A stretch of 64,000 nucleotides of DNA, from contig NZ_CP012020.1 of assembly GCF_001183865.1 (NCBI RefSeq), forward strand, positions 248,001 to 312,000, written 5' to 3'. This document shows, one piece after another, positions 1-9,000 of the stretch. The notes beneath the pieces were generated by a model. The model did not search any database and was not told the DNA's origin. It saw nothing but the letters and a program-made list of their open reading frames with translations. Position 1 is the first letter of the stretch, and each line of letters opens with the position of its first letter. The DNA comes from Methylophilus sp. TWE2 (GTDB taxonomy: Bacteria > Pseudomonadota > Gammaproteobacteria > Burkholderiales > Methylophilaceae). The translations under genes and the position numbers were made by a program.

Positions 1-359
1 TCCTCTTTGGCATCGGAGATGGAGGGAGCCGTTTGAAAGGTGACACCGCAGTATTGCACCAATGAACGCATGGGATGCAGATGCAGGCCGACTGTATCCT
101 GCGGCAGGAATGTGCTGCGGATATGGCTGCCGATTTGCGCACGGTTGGCGCCAGGTTGCAAAAAATAGGCCGGGTTAATCAGATGTAATAAGGGGATGTG
201 CGGAAATTTTTCCCTGAAACTGCGCATGGCATGCAGATTGTCTTCCTCTAGCGACAGGCCTTCCCAATCGACTGTGACCCAAAGCTGCATGGTTTCCCCT
301 GCCTTTAGCGGTAAAGCCAGGCAAGCAATCAAGACCGTGAACACTATTTTTACAAGCAT
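1..359 (-). CDS. Partial secreted polysaccharide deacetylase-like protein (3' end outside window)
   Basis: An open frame on the minus strand starts at an ATG at 357-359 and runs off the left edge of the window with no stop. The visible 119 residues begin with a hydrophobic signal peptide (VFTVLIACLALPLKA) followed by a mature start rich in WVTVDWEG, then LLHLINPAYFL and GLHLHPM. The acidic DWEG segment and the later His-rich GLHLHP segment look like the metal-binding parts of polysaccharide deacetylases of the NodB type, which remove acetyl groups from extracellular glycans. The assignment rests on these short motifs only, because the catalytic C-terminal half is missing. It is probably the upstream neighbour, or downstream partner, of the secreted protein at 384-956, which lies 24 bp away on the same strand. 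Confidence 0.6.
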   Translation of the reverse strand, partial: MLVKIVFTVLIACLALPLKAGETMQLWVTVDWEGLSLEEDNLHAMRSFREKFPHIPLLHLINPAYFLQPGANRAQIGSHIRSTFLPQDTVGLHLHPMRSLVQYCGVTFQTAPSISDAKE

Positions 360-383
360 GTCCGCGGTCTTTGCATGCATGGG

Positions 384-956
384 CTAATTCTGAGCGCATT
401 TAATGAAGTGTTGTACCATTCTGCCATCCATCATTTGCGAGGTTTGCTTGGTCAACCGACATTCTTTTTCGGGATCCAGCGTCCACTCGGTATTATCAAT
501 TTCTGTGTAGCGGTCTCTGTCCCATGACCAAACGGAGTCATGGCCGCGCGTGGGTTCCTCGCCCATTTCTTTGAGTTTTCTGTATCCGCTTAATTTCTTA
601 TCCAGAATTTCCAGGGTATGCGTAGCCGGGTGAGTCCAAATAGGCTTCGCTGTCTTTGCTTTCACAGGAAACATCCACATTGGGCAGTAATGCGCGGTGC
701 AGACACACATATGCGCAGGCTTCACCAGGTAAGCTTTTGAGGCAGCATTCAGGTGAACGATCTCAGCTTCAAATAGATCATGCGGTTTCACTTCCTGGCA
801 ACTGGCAATGCGGCTTGGCCCTACTTCTTTGGTCAGGTAAGCGGTAATGTTTGCAGGCAGTTTAGCGGGATTCTGGAAGTGTTTTTCTATGCTGTATTCT
901 TCAGATGCCATTAAGGCTGACGGGAACAGGAATAAAAGCAGGAAAAGTGTTTTCAT
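384..956 (-). CDS. Secreted hypothetical protein, 190 aa
   Basis: The product starts with a clear signal peptide (MKTLFLLLFLFPSALMA, likely cleavage after ALMA), so it should be exported to the periplasm or beyond. The mature part is hydrophilic and contains four to six cysteines, including MCVCTAHYC around residues 82-90, which may form disulfides or bind a metal. No named domain was recognised. It lies 24 bp upstream of the partial deacetylase-like gene in the same direction, so the two are probably co-transcribed. The stop is at 384 and the ATG is at 954-956. Function unknown. Confidence 0.7.
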   Translation of the reverse strand: MKTLFLLLFLFPSALMASEEYSIEKHFQNPAKLPANITAYLTKEVGPSRIASCQEVKPHDLFEAEIVHLNAASKAYLVKPAHMCVCTAHYCPMWMFPVKAKTAKPIWTHPATHTLEILDKKLSGYRKLKEMGEEPTRGHDSVWSWDRDRYTEIDNTEWTLDPEKECRLTKQTSQMMDGRMVQHFIKCAQN

Positions 957-1203
957 GAAAATGACTCATTGATTGCAAAGTAGTATTTTCCAGCAAATTT
1001 GAGTTTTTTGCGCGTGTATCTTCAATTTTTACAATGCTAGGTGCTTGTTTGCAAGGAGCAAACACGAAGAGGGCGCGCGTCATCTATTTAATTTGGTATT
1101 TTTACTGTTTTATTAGTTGATGCGTATGAGGCAAAGCTTTATTGAACAATTTTTGAGTCAGCGTGAGGTACACCCTAAGCTGACATTTTGACAGGAAGAA
1201 GGC
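957..1203. other. Intergenic region, nothing recognised
   Basis: This 247-bp stretch separates two minus-strand genes. It should contain the promoter of the gene ending at 384 and the terminator of none with certainty. No hairpin with a T-tract, repeat or conserved RNA was recognised. Confidence 0.5.
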
Positions 1204-1776
1204 TTAAGTTGATAAAGGTTGTGCTGCGGCTAAAAGGTAGGTGCGTACGTTATCTAGGGAGCTGTACACAAACTCATCCTTCACTACGATGTAAGAGAGA
1301 CACAATGAAACTCCCTGTATGTGCTTAAACTTTGGCTCGAGTGATTGTTTTACATGACCACCACTATGCACTAATACATTTCTAACAATACGTAGTTGAT
1401 TTATACAGGTGTAATTGTCCTTAACTGCATCAAGATTAATTCCTGCATGCTGGGTTAGATAGTTGTGCATGCATTTACGGTCATCTCGACCTTTGGCATC
1501 CCACCATGGGAGGCTCAAGTTGTGAAGGTTTTTGTAAGTATCACATAGCTTTATCAGCCAAAACTCTAGAAGGCTGTATGAGTCGATAACCATCCCTGGC
1601 TTGATAAGGTGAGAGAAGCCATGGTATTGCGCCTGTGATAACTCAGAGTCAAGGTCTTGAACCTCAAGCGGGGTCTGACTCTCTTCCTTTGTGGCATCAT
1701 AGTAGACTGCAAAGAGCTTATTGAAATAGTTCTCCAGACTTTTGCAAGAAGAATCAATTTGTGCGGTGAGTTTCAT
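1204..1776 (-). CDS. HEPN-like protein, 190 aa
   Basis: A cytoplasmic, mostly helical protein without signal peptide. Near residues 129-138 it reads LRIVRNVLVHSG, which contains the Rx4-6H motif of HEPN domains (R132 to H137, RNVLVH). HEPN proteins are often RNases or non-catalytic helical partners in toxin-antitoxin, abortive infection and stress systems. The spacing and the preceding helix-rich half (PGMVIDSYSLLEFWLIKLCDTY) fit the RiboL-PSP/Cthe_2314-type HEPN families, but the exact family was not established. No partner antitoxin gene is adjacent, so a solitary role or a degraded system are both possible. The family call is from motif recognition; any RNase activity is inference. Confidence 0.6.
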   Translation of the reverse strand: MKLTAQIDSSCKSLENYFNKLFAVYYDATKEESQTPLEVQDLDSELSQAQYHGFSHLIKPGMVIDSYSLLEFWLIKLCDTYKNLHNLSLPWWDAKGRDDRKCMHNYLTQHAGINLDAVKDNYTCINQLRIVRNVLVHSGGHVKQSLEPKFKHIQGVSLCLSYIVVKDEFVYSSLDNVRTYLLAAAQPLST

Positions 1777-2015
1777 TTCCTAGTCCTACCTGGTTGAGTG
1801 CTTGTGTTTAAACAAAACCGAAAGCTACATCTGTTGCTACAGCTCGACGGGAGGCACGGGGGGATTGGCTCCGCCCTAAATCTATTAATGTCCTTACGAA
1901 AATTTGCTGTGGAATTTTTCTATTTGGCCTATCCGGGCTATTGTTGAGAGTATATGCCTCTATTAGAATGCATATCGCAGTAAATATTAATAATAAATCA
2001 CTTTAGGAGAACACT

Positions 2016-2477
2016 ATGCTCGGGAAAGCATTCTTACTTGGAGGAATGTTAGTTTCATTTGGAGCTAACGCGGCTGTTATAGATTTTGATGTCAATGATA
2101 TTGACCCAACAAACGCTACTACCATTTTACAATTACCTAGCCAGAACGGCGTCTTCAATTTTGCTGGTTACTTAAACACAGGAGGCGAAGTCCAAACAAA
2201 TCAAAACCCAGGTGATACTTTTGGTTTGTATTTGGGTAGCACTTTATTGAAGCCACTAAGTAGTTTTACTTTTGACAGTACAAATGTGGGCTATTCATTT
2301 GACTTCAAAAACTTAGCCGCAGGAAGCTACACTTTACGTTTCAACATAAATGGCAATGCAACTGCTAGAGCTTTCGATTTAACTTCAACGATAACTCCGG
2401 TTCCAGAGCCTGAAAGCTTTGCCTTAATGGCAGTTGGTCTCGGTATACTTGGATTAATTGCACGTCGTAAGGCGTAA
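2016..2477 (+). CDS. PEP-CTERM sorting domain protein, 153 aa
   Basis: The protein has an N-terminal signal peptide (LLGGMLVSFGANA), a beta-rich, Asn/Thr-rich central part, and a C-terminal sorting signal: VPEPESFALMAVGLGILG followed by a basic RRK tail. This tripartite signal (PEP motif, membrane helix, basic tail) is what exosortase recognises before the protein is released to the cell surface or matrix. Exosortase itself is not in the window. An AGGAGA ribosome site lies 5-10 bp before the ATG. The passenger domain resembles FxDxF-type PEP-CTERM proteins in length and composition, but its role, probably in the extracellular matrix or floc formation, is unknown. A 35-residue lipoprotein gene starts 4 bp after its stop. 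Confidence 0.9.
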   Translation: MLGKAFLLGGMLVSFGANAAVIDFDVNDIDPTNATTILQLPSQNGVFNFAGYLNTGGEVQTNQNPGDTFGLYLGSTLLKPLSSFTFDSTNVGYSFDFKNLAAGSYTLRFNINGNATARAFDLTSTITPVPEPESFALMAVGLGILGLIARRKA

Positions 2478-2481
2478 TGTT

Positions 2482-2589
2482 ATGAAACGGATTCTTATTG
2501 CAGTGACAGTTTTAAGCCTATTATTGCCCGGTTGTGTGGTTGTAAGAGACCATTGTCCACCCGGACAGGCTAAAAAGGGTAATTGCTAA
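2482..2589 (+). CDS. Very small lipoprotein, 35 aa
   Basis: This short gene starts 4 bp after the PEP-CTERM gene stops, so it is likely translated from the same message. The product begins MKRILIAV and has a good lipobox (LLPGC, Cys at residue 18), so the mature lipid-anchored peptide is only 18 residues. It ends in HCPPGQAKKGNC, a Cys-Pro-Pro-Gly-containing motif seen in many small betaproteobacterial envelope proteins. Function unknown. A terminator-like hairpin follows at about 2612-2643, which supports this being the last gene of a two-gene unit. Confidence 0.7.
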   Translation: MKRILIAVTVLSLLLPGCVVVRDHCPPGQAKKGNC

Positions 2590-2611
2590 GGCGAACGCTT
2601 ATTTTCAAAAG

Positions 2612-2643
2612 AAAGACTCAGGGTAACCCCTTGGGTCTTTTTT
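2612..2643 (+). terminator. Rho-independent terminator after the PEP-CTERM/lipoprotein unit
   Basis: The arms AAAGACTCAGGG (2612-2623) and CCCTTGGGTCTTT (2628-2640) pair with two G-T type mismatches around a short loop, and the 3' arm runs into a tract of six T residues. Confidence 0.75.
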
Positions 2644-2721
2644 GTTTGCTCTAGGCAAACTCAGGGAATGGATAAAACACGTTGTTGCTGGTAATGCGAG
2701 GTATTAGGGTGCATACAAGGG

Positions 2722-2815
2722 AGGCGGGTGCGCCTCATCTATAGCGGCAGAGTCGCACGAGGTCAACGACGGCTCATCAGCTTTCGCCTACTGCCTGATT
2801 CACTGCACCCGCCCT
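2722..2815. ncRNA. Candidate structured RNA, unassigned family
   Basis: About 94 bp fold into nested stems. A perfect 9-bp GC-rich closing stem pairs 2723-2731 (GGCGGGTGC) with 2805-2813 (GCACCCGCC). Inside it, GGCAG at 2746-2750 pairs with CTGCC at 2791-2795, and GGC at 2771-2773 can pair with GCC at 2786-2788. It lies between a terminator and the MFS gene, 59 bp before the start codon, so it could be a small RNA on either strand or a leader structure for the transporter. It does not match SRP RNA, 6S RNA, tmRNA or the common riboswitches that could be checked by eye. The strand is undecided. Confidence 0.35.
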
Positions 2816-2873
2816 GGAATTGTAGGGCATTCCACGACATTCGGCCATGCATGCATAGCGTATAATTCGTGCT

Positions 2874-4106
2874 ATGTCTTTATCCATCCGTCAGATTCTG
2901 GCCCATCAGGGCTATGCGCTTCCCAAGTTGCTCACTTACCGTATTTTCATGGTGCTGTCTTACCAGATGATGATGGTTGCGATTGGTTGGCATGTTTATC
3001 AACTCACGCATGACCCTTGGTCTTTGGGCCTGATTGGCCTGGCCGAAGTGATTCCGTATATGGGTAGCGCATTATTTGCCGGACATGCCGTGGATCACTA
3101 TTTTTCCCGTCGTGGATTTGCAATGGTCTCGGCCCTTTTCCTGGCCATGAATGCTGGTTTGCTGGTGTGGATTGCCCAATATCCCGGACCGCATACTGCG
3201 ACATGGATTTATGCCACGGTAGCCTTGACCGGGTTTGCGCGCGCCTTGATTTCACCAAGCTACAACACCCTGTTTGCGCTGATTATTCCGCGGGCTTCCA
3301 TTGCCAAAGCCTCTGGCATCGGCAGCTCCATGTTCCAGATAGGCCTGATTGTCGGCCCCGCCATCGGCGGCCTGCTGGTTGGCTTTGCCGATACATATGT
3401 GGCCTATGAAATTTCTGCCTTGTTGGCGCTTGGGGGCGCCGTGGCTGCGCTGGCTTTGCGTGTCCAAGAACACCGCAGCCATGCGCCTATGCGGGTGTTC
3501 GCCAGCATAGGCGAAGGCTTGCGTTTTGTGCGGCGCACGCAAGTGGTGCTGGCGGCGCAGCTACTGGATATGTTCGCTGTGTTGTTTGGCGGGGCGGTTG
3601 CCATGCTGCCAGCCTTTGTACATGACATTTACCAGATGGGTCCGGAAGGGCTGGGCGTACTGCGCGCTGCACCTGCTTTGGGCGCGATTGTGACCGGCAT
3701 CTGGCTGGCAAAACATCCTATTCACAAACATAGTGGCCGCTGGTTATTGCTGGCTGTCGCCGGATTTGGCCTGTGCATGATTGCGTTTGGTTTGTGTCGC
3801 ACCTATTGGCTGGGTATTATCATCCTGGCGATGTCTGGCATGATGGATGCAGTGTCTGTGATCTTGCGGCAAACCATTTTGCAACTGGCCACGCCAGATG
3901 GCATGCGGGGGCGTGTGTCAGCCATCAATGGCATTTTTATCGGCTCGTCCAATGAGCTGGGGGCATTCGAGTCCGGACTCACAGCCAGGCTGATGGGCCT
4001 GGTGCCTTCGGTGGTCTTTGGCGGATGCATGACGCTTCTGGTGGTCGGCGTGACTTGGTTTAAAGCGCCTAAATTAAGAGATTTGCATCTCATGGATCTG
4101 CATTAG
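2874..4106 (+). CDS. MFS transporter, 410 aa
   Basis: A major facilitator superfamily exporter with about 12 predicted membrane helices and the typical 400-residue size. Visible landmarks are the helix 1-2 region (FMVLSYQMMMVAIGWHVYQLTHDPWSLGLIGL), the loop 2-3 with HAVDHYFSRRG, and the helix 4-5 GxxxGP-type stretch (IGSSMFQIGLIVGPAIGGLLVG). It resembles the EntS/enterobactin-exporter branch and drug exporters, but substrate cannot be told from sequence. The start ATG at 2874 follows a weak ribosome site. A candidate structured RNA lies just upstream, and the DUF4186 gene follows 59 bp downstream on the same strand. Confidence 0.9.
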   Translation: MSLSIRQILAHQGYALPKLLTYRIFMVLSYQMMMVAIGWHVYQLTHDPWSLGLIGLAEVIPYMGSALFAGHAVDHYFSRRGFAMVSALFLAMNAGLLVWIAQYPGPHTATWIYATVALTGFARALISPSYNTLFALIIPRASIAKASGIGSSMFQIGLIVGPAIGGLLVGFADTYVAYEISALLALGGAVAALALRVQEHRSHAPMRVFASIGEGLRFVRRTQVVLAAQLLDMFAVLFGGAVAMLPAFVHDIYQMGPEGLGVLRAAPALGAIVTGIWLAKHPIHKHSGRWLLLAVAGFGLCMIAFGLCRTYWLGIIILAMSGMMDAVSVILRQTILQLATPDGMRGRVSAINGIFIGSSNELGAFESGLTARLMGLVPSVVFGGCMTLLVVGVTWFKAPKLRDLHLMDLH

Positions 4107-4165
4107 TACCTCGTGATAGGGACTCGCTATAACTAGTCAGCTCCCTGCAGTATGGTTGAAGGGTT

Positions 4166-4549
4166 ATGTTCATGCGTGATCTGGATCAGTTATTTCAAGC
4201 TTTGCAACGCTCCACATTCCGCACAGGTTTTCGCCTGAATGCTAAAGACCAGCACTATCTGCAGCAAAAAGGCTTGTCAGTGGTGCTGGATCATGCCGAA
4301 AAATTCATTGCCGAACGGTTGGCACCGGCGGAGATTGCCAATGATGGTCAACAAACCCCCATGCGTGGTCATCCGGTGTTTGTGGCGCAACATGCCACCG
4401 CCACTTGTTGCCGTGGCTGTTTAGCCAAGTGGCATAGGCTGCCCGCAGGCCGTGCGTTAACGCTGGAAGAGCAGGCGTATGTGGTTGTGGTGATTGAACG
4501 CTGGTTGCAAAGTGTTATGGCTGATCCAGCAAGCGCTGAAGAAGAATAA
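4166..4549 (+). CDS. DUF4186 family protein, 127 aa
   Basis: A small cytoplasmic protein matching the DUF4186 family, recognised by the near-invariant core NDGQQTPMRGHPVF, then AQHATATCCRGCLAKWH. The clustered Cys and His residues (ATCCRGC, KWH) suggest a bound zinc or other metal. Family members are widespread in Proteobacteria and have no assigned biochemical role. Two in-frame ATGs exist (4166 and 4172); the first is kept because GGG precedes it by a few bases. It ends inside the terminator shared with the convergent efflux operon. Confidence 0.85.
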   Translation: MFMRDLDQLFQALQRSTFRTGFRLNAKDQHYLQQKGLSVVLDHAEKFIAERLAPAEIANDGQQTPMRGHPVFVAQHATATCCRGCLAKWHRLPAGRALTLEEQAYVVVVIERWLQSVMADPASAEEE

Positions 4550-4578
4550 AAAAGGAGAAGGCCGTGAGGCGCTTCTCC
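4546..4578 (-). terminator. Terminator of the RND efflux operon
   Basis: Read on the minus strand, GGAGAAG at 4578-4572 pairs with CTTCTCC at 4560-4554 (extended by a GCC/GGC inner stem) and is followed by six T residues at 4553-4548. It lies between the convergent DUF4186 and outer-membrane channel genes. Confidence 0.8.
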
Positions 4579-4600
4579 ATGACACGTAGTCCTGATTACC

Positions 4601-6076
4601 TTATGGATTCGGCGTTGGCTTGGTTTCAGCGGTCTGCCAGCCGCCACCCAGCGAGCGGTATAAATCCACCACGGCCGCCACTTGCTGCTGCTTGGTTTCT
4701 ATCAGCTCCATCTTGGCATCCAACGCATCACGCTGTGTCAGCAACACTTCCATGTAGTCTGCACGCGCGGCTTTAAACAACTGGTTGGCCACGTCAATTG
4801 ACTGCGTCAATGCCTCTACCTGCTTATTCTTCAACTGGTAGTTTTTATCCAGGTTGTCGATATTGGCAATCTGGTTTGCGACTTCCATATAAGCATTGAT
4901 GATCTTTTGCTCGTAGTCATAAGCCGCCTGGATCTGCATCGCATTGGCACTCTTGTACTGTGCCTCAATCGCATTCCGGTTAATCAGCGGTGCCACCAGC
5001 TCGCCACCAAAACCGGCCATGACTGAAGCCGGAATATTCAGCAGGTATTTCGGATCAAACGCCTGGAAGCCCAGCCCGGCGCGGATAGAGAACGACGGGT
5101 AGAAGTTGGCTTTGGCTACATCAATATTGAGCTTGGCGGCCGAAAGCTCCAGCTCCGCCTGGCGAATATCCGGGCGATTCGACAGTAACTCCGAAGGCAC
5201 GCCAGTTTGCACCACCTTGTTTTGCATGGACATGAAATTTGCCGATGCACGTGTGATGGGTTGTGGCGTCCTACCCAACAGGAAGTTGATGCGGTTTTCG
5301 GTTTCAACAATGCTTTGCTTCAGCACATACTGGCGGCTCTGGTTTTTCTGTACTTCTGCTTCAAACCGTTTCACCGCCAGAGAGTTGGCGCGTGCATATT
5401 GCTGCAACTGCTTCACCACTTCGAGCGCGTTCTGCTGGATCTGGATATTCTGGTCCAGCGTGGTCAGCTCGTTATCCAGTGCGATCAATTCATAGTAGGC
5501 ATGCGCCACCTCGGCCACCAGGTTGGTGACCAGGAAGTTTTTACCTTCAATGGTCGCCATGTACTCCATGACGGCCACTTTGGTTGCATTGCGCAGTTTT
5601 TTCCATACGTCCAGTTCCCATGAGGCCACCAGGCCAAACTGGTAGTTGCCGAGGAAACGCGGATTGGAACGGCCTTCCTTGATATCCAGGTTCTCTTCCA
5701 CCGCCCCGTTACGGGTGTACTTGCCGACTTTCTCTTTATCGGCGCTGGCGCCGATGCCGACAAACGGTAAGTACTCCCCCTTGCGGGCCTGAATTTCATT
5801 CTGGGCAACACTAATGCGTTGCGCCATCATATGAATTTCCTTGTTGTTGTTGACGGCAGTGTCTATCAGTGAGACCAGGTGAGGGTCATCAAAAAAGTCC
5901 TGCCATTTCACCGCGGCACTGTTGCCTGCTGGCGCCACGGTTTCCTGATATTGCGTAGGCAGCGTGGTATCCGCCTGTTTGCTGTTAATCAGCGGGATGG
6001 CGCAAGATTGCAGCATCAGCGACACTGCACCTGCCACTATCCAATATATGTGCTTATTCTTCATCGTCATCATCAT
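4601..6076 (-). CDS. Outer membrane efflux channel lipoprotein (OprM/NodT family), 491 aa
   Basis: The outer-membrane duct of a tripartite RND pump. It has a signal peptide with lipobox (SLMLQSC), then two repeats of the outer membrane efflux protein domain, with long helices such as ALDNELTTLDQNIQIQQNALEVVKQL and the signature SNRPDIRQAELELSAAKLNIDVAKANFYPS. Length fits the OprM/CusC/NodT family. The ATG at 6076 overlaps the last 23 bp of the pump gene; other in-frame ATGs at 6073, 6070 and 6064 are possible, since an AGG sits directly before 6076. It is the last gene of the adaptor-pump-channel operon and is followed by a terminator at 4546-4578. Partner proteins are encoded immediately upstream. 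Confidence 0.93.
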   Translation of the reverse strand: MMMTMKNKHIYWIVAGAVSLMLQSCAIPLINSKQADTTLPTQYQETVAPAGNSAAVKWQDFFDDPHLVSLIDTAVNNNKEIHMMAQRISVAQNEIQARKGEYLPFVGIGASADKEKVGKYTRNGAVEENLDIKEGRSNPRFLGNYQFGLVASWELDVWKKLRNATKVAVMEYMATIEGKNFLVTNLVAEVAHAYYELIALDNELTTLDQNIQIQQNALEVVKQLQQYARANSLAVKRFEAEVQKNQSRQYVLKQSIVETENRINFLLGRTPQPITRASANFMSMQNKVVQTGVPSELLSNRPDIRQAELELSAAKLNIDVAKANFYPSFSIRAGLGFQAFDPKYLLNIPASVMAGFGGELVAPLINRNAIEAQYKSANAMQIQAAYDYEQKIINAYMEVANQIANIDNLDKNYQLKNKQVEALTQSIDVANQLFKAARADYMEVLLTQRDALDAKMELIETKQQQVAAVVDLYRSLGGGWQTAETKPTPNP

Positions 6077-9000
6077 CCTGATGGGTGTTGTAATGGTAGG
6101 TCTCGGTGAGTGGTTCTGTCTCTTCCTTGCGGATCAGGGATTTGCCATCAGCCAGCGTGCCAAAAATGTAATAGAGGCCAGGGATGATGATCACGCCAAA
6201 GATGGTCCCGAACAGCATGCCACCCATGGCCGAGGTGCCGATGGTCCGGTTACCCACGGCACCGGCACCGGTGGCAATCACCAATGGGATCAGGCCGGCA
6301 ATAAACGCGAATGAGGTCATCAGGATAGGGCGGAAGCGGGTTTTTGCCCCCTCAATCGCCGCATCGCGGATAGACATACCCTGGCCATGTTTCTGTACCG
6401 CAAACTCCACAATCAGCACGGCGTTTTTACCTAACAGGCCAATCAGCATGATTAAGCCTACCTGCGCATAAATGTCATTAGCGAGCCCAAGCGCCTTGAG
6501 CAGGAACAGCGAGCCGAAAATACCGGCAGGCAATGACAGGATGACGGCAAACGGCAGGATAAAGCTTTCATACTGCGCGGCCAGCACCAGATACACAAAG
6601 CCCAGCACCACCAGGAAAATCATCAGCGCTTCGTTACCGCGTTTTTCCTCGTCGTATGACAAGCCCTCCCAGGCGATGTCATAGCCTTTGGGCAAGGTGG
6701 CCTTCGCCACCTCTTTGACCGCAGCAATGGCAGCAGCCGTGGTGTAGCCAGGGGCAGGTTCAGCACGGATGGCGGCTGAGTTATACAGGTTGTAGCGGGT
6801 AATTTCGTTCGGACCCTGGCGCTTTTTCAGTGTCATGAAGGCCGAGTAGGGCACCATTTCACCATCTTCATTTTTTACAAAGTAGTTCAGCACGTCACTG
6901 GGGTAACGGCGGAACTCAGGTCCTGCCTGTGTATACACCTTGAAGAAGTTATTAAAGCGGATAAAGCCTTGCTCATAAGTACTCCCGATCAGGATGTCCA
7001 GGTTGTTCATGGCATCTTCAATCGAGACCTTTTTCTGCATGGCCAGCTGGTTGTCAATGATCAACTCATACTGCGGATAGTTGGCAGCGTAGAATGTAAA
7101 CAGGCCGGTCAATTCCTTGCGTTTGCCCAACGCAGCCATAAACTCCTTGTTCAACTTGTCAAAGACATAGTAGTCAGCCGTGGTCGTTTTATCCAGCAAA
7201 CGTAATGAAAGGCCTGAGGCCGCACCATAACCCGGTACTGCAGGTGGCTGGAAATACTCCACCACCGCACCAAAGTTCTTGGTTTTTTCTTCCAGCTCTT
7301 CGATGATTTGTTTCACCGACTGCTTACGCTCAGACCAGTCTTTCAGGTTGATAATACAAGTACCGGCGTTAGAACCGCGCCCTTCGGTCAACACTTCATA
7401 ACCGGCCAGAGACGACACAGACTCGACGCCTTCCACCTGTTTGGCCAGTGTTTGCAGATGACGCGCCACCTGGTTGGTGGTTTCTAGTGTAGACCCCGGT
7501 GGTGTCTGGATAATGGCGTAGATCATGCCTTGGTCTTCACCTGGGATAAAACCAGCAGGCAGCGTTTTGTCGACATAGAAAATACCAGCAGAGAATAATG
7601 CCAGGACCAGGAAGGTCACACTGCGCAAGGTAACCACTTTCTCCAGGAAGTTGGTATAGCGACCGGTGACCTTCTCAAAGACCCAGTTAAAGCCATCCAG
7701 AAATACTGAAATAGGCGTTTTGCGTTTGGGTTGGCCGTGGGTATCCTTGAGGATCATGGCGCACAAGACCGGTGTCAGTGTTAACGCGACGATACCGGAC
7801 AGCACGATGGAAGACGCCATGGTGATCGCAAACTGGCGGTAAAACACGCCGACCGGACCTGGCATAAAGGTGATCGGGATAAATACCGACGTCATCAGCA
7901 AGGTAATTGCCACAATGGCGCCACCGATTTCACCCAAGACACGTTGTACTGCTTTATAGGGCCCCACATGGTCCGAGGCCATTTTGGCATGCACGGCTTC
8001 TACCACCACGATGGCGTCATCCACCACCACGCCAATCGCCAGTACCAGGGCAAACAGGGTCACCAGGTTGATACTGAGGCCAAACGACTTCATGACAAAG
8101 AAGGCACCAATCAGCGAAATCGGTACCGCCAGCGTCGGGATCAATGTCGAGCGCCAGTCGCCAAGGAAAATAAAAACCACGATGGCTACCAGAACAAACG
8201 CTTCGCCCAAGGTGTGGATCACTTTTTCAATCGATGCATCCAGGAATTTGGAGACGTCGTAGTTGATTTCATAATCCATGCCGGCCGGGAAGCTCTGTTT
8301 TAGCTCCTCCATTTTGGTTTTCACGTCAGCAATCACTTCACTGGCGTTGGTACCATAGTTCTGCTTGAGCACAATCGCGGCGGAAGGGTAGCCGTCCTTG
8401 TTGGAATAAATGTCGAAGAACTCACTGCCCAGCTCTACTTTCGCCAGGTCTCTCAGATGCAGGATTTCGCCGTTGGCATCGGCACGGATAATGATGTTGC
8501 CGTACTCTTCAGGCTTGTTGTAACGGCCCTTGTACACCAGCACGTATTCTTTTGACTGTGCGTAAATCCCCGAGCTTTGACCCAGGCGGCCAGGACGGCC
8601 AATCACGCTCTGGCTGCTGATCGCATCCATCACCTCTTTGGTGGAGACCTTGTATGCCCGCATACGCTCGGGGTTGAGCCAGATACGCATGGCGAACTGG
8701 CGGCTACCCAGGTTTTGTGCCTGTGCAATGCCGTGTACACGCTGGATTTCAGGAATCACGCTGACGTTCACATAGTTAAACAGGAATTTCTCGTCAGCGT
8801 TTTTATCTTTACTGTACAGGTTCACATACATCAGCATGCTGGGCTGCACGGTGTTAACGATGACCCCCTCTAACTGCACCAGCGGGGGGAGCTTGCTCAT
8901 GACCTGGTCCAGCCTGGTTTTCACCAGCACCATGGCAGCGTTGGGGTCTACACCCAGGTCAAAGATCACCTGTATCGTCGCTTCACCGGCACTGGTGGCG

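Noticed and set aside
1920..1960. Sigma54 promoter before the PEP-CTERM gene
   Set aside because: A TTGGC and a later GC are seen, but the GG-to-GC spacing is one base off and the TTGC part is missing.
2722..2815. Hammerhead ribozyme (CTGATGAG and GAAA on the minus strand)
   Set aside because: The core pieces are in the wrong order and lack the connecting stems needed, so the match is chance.
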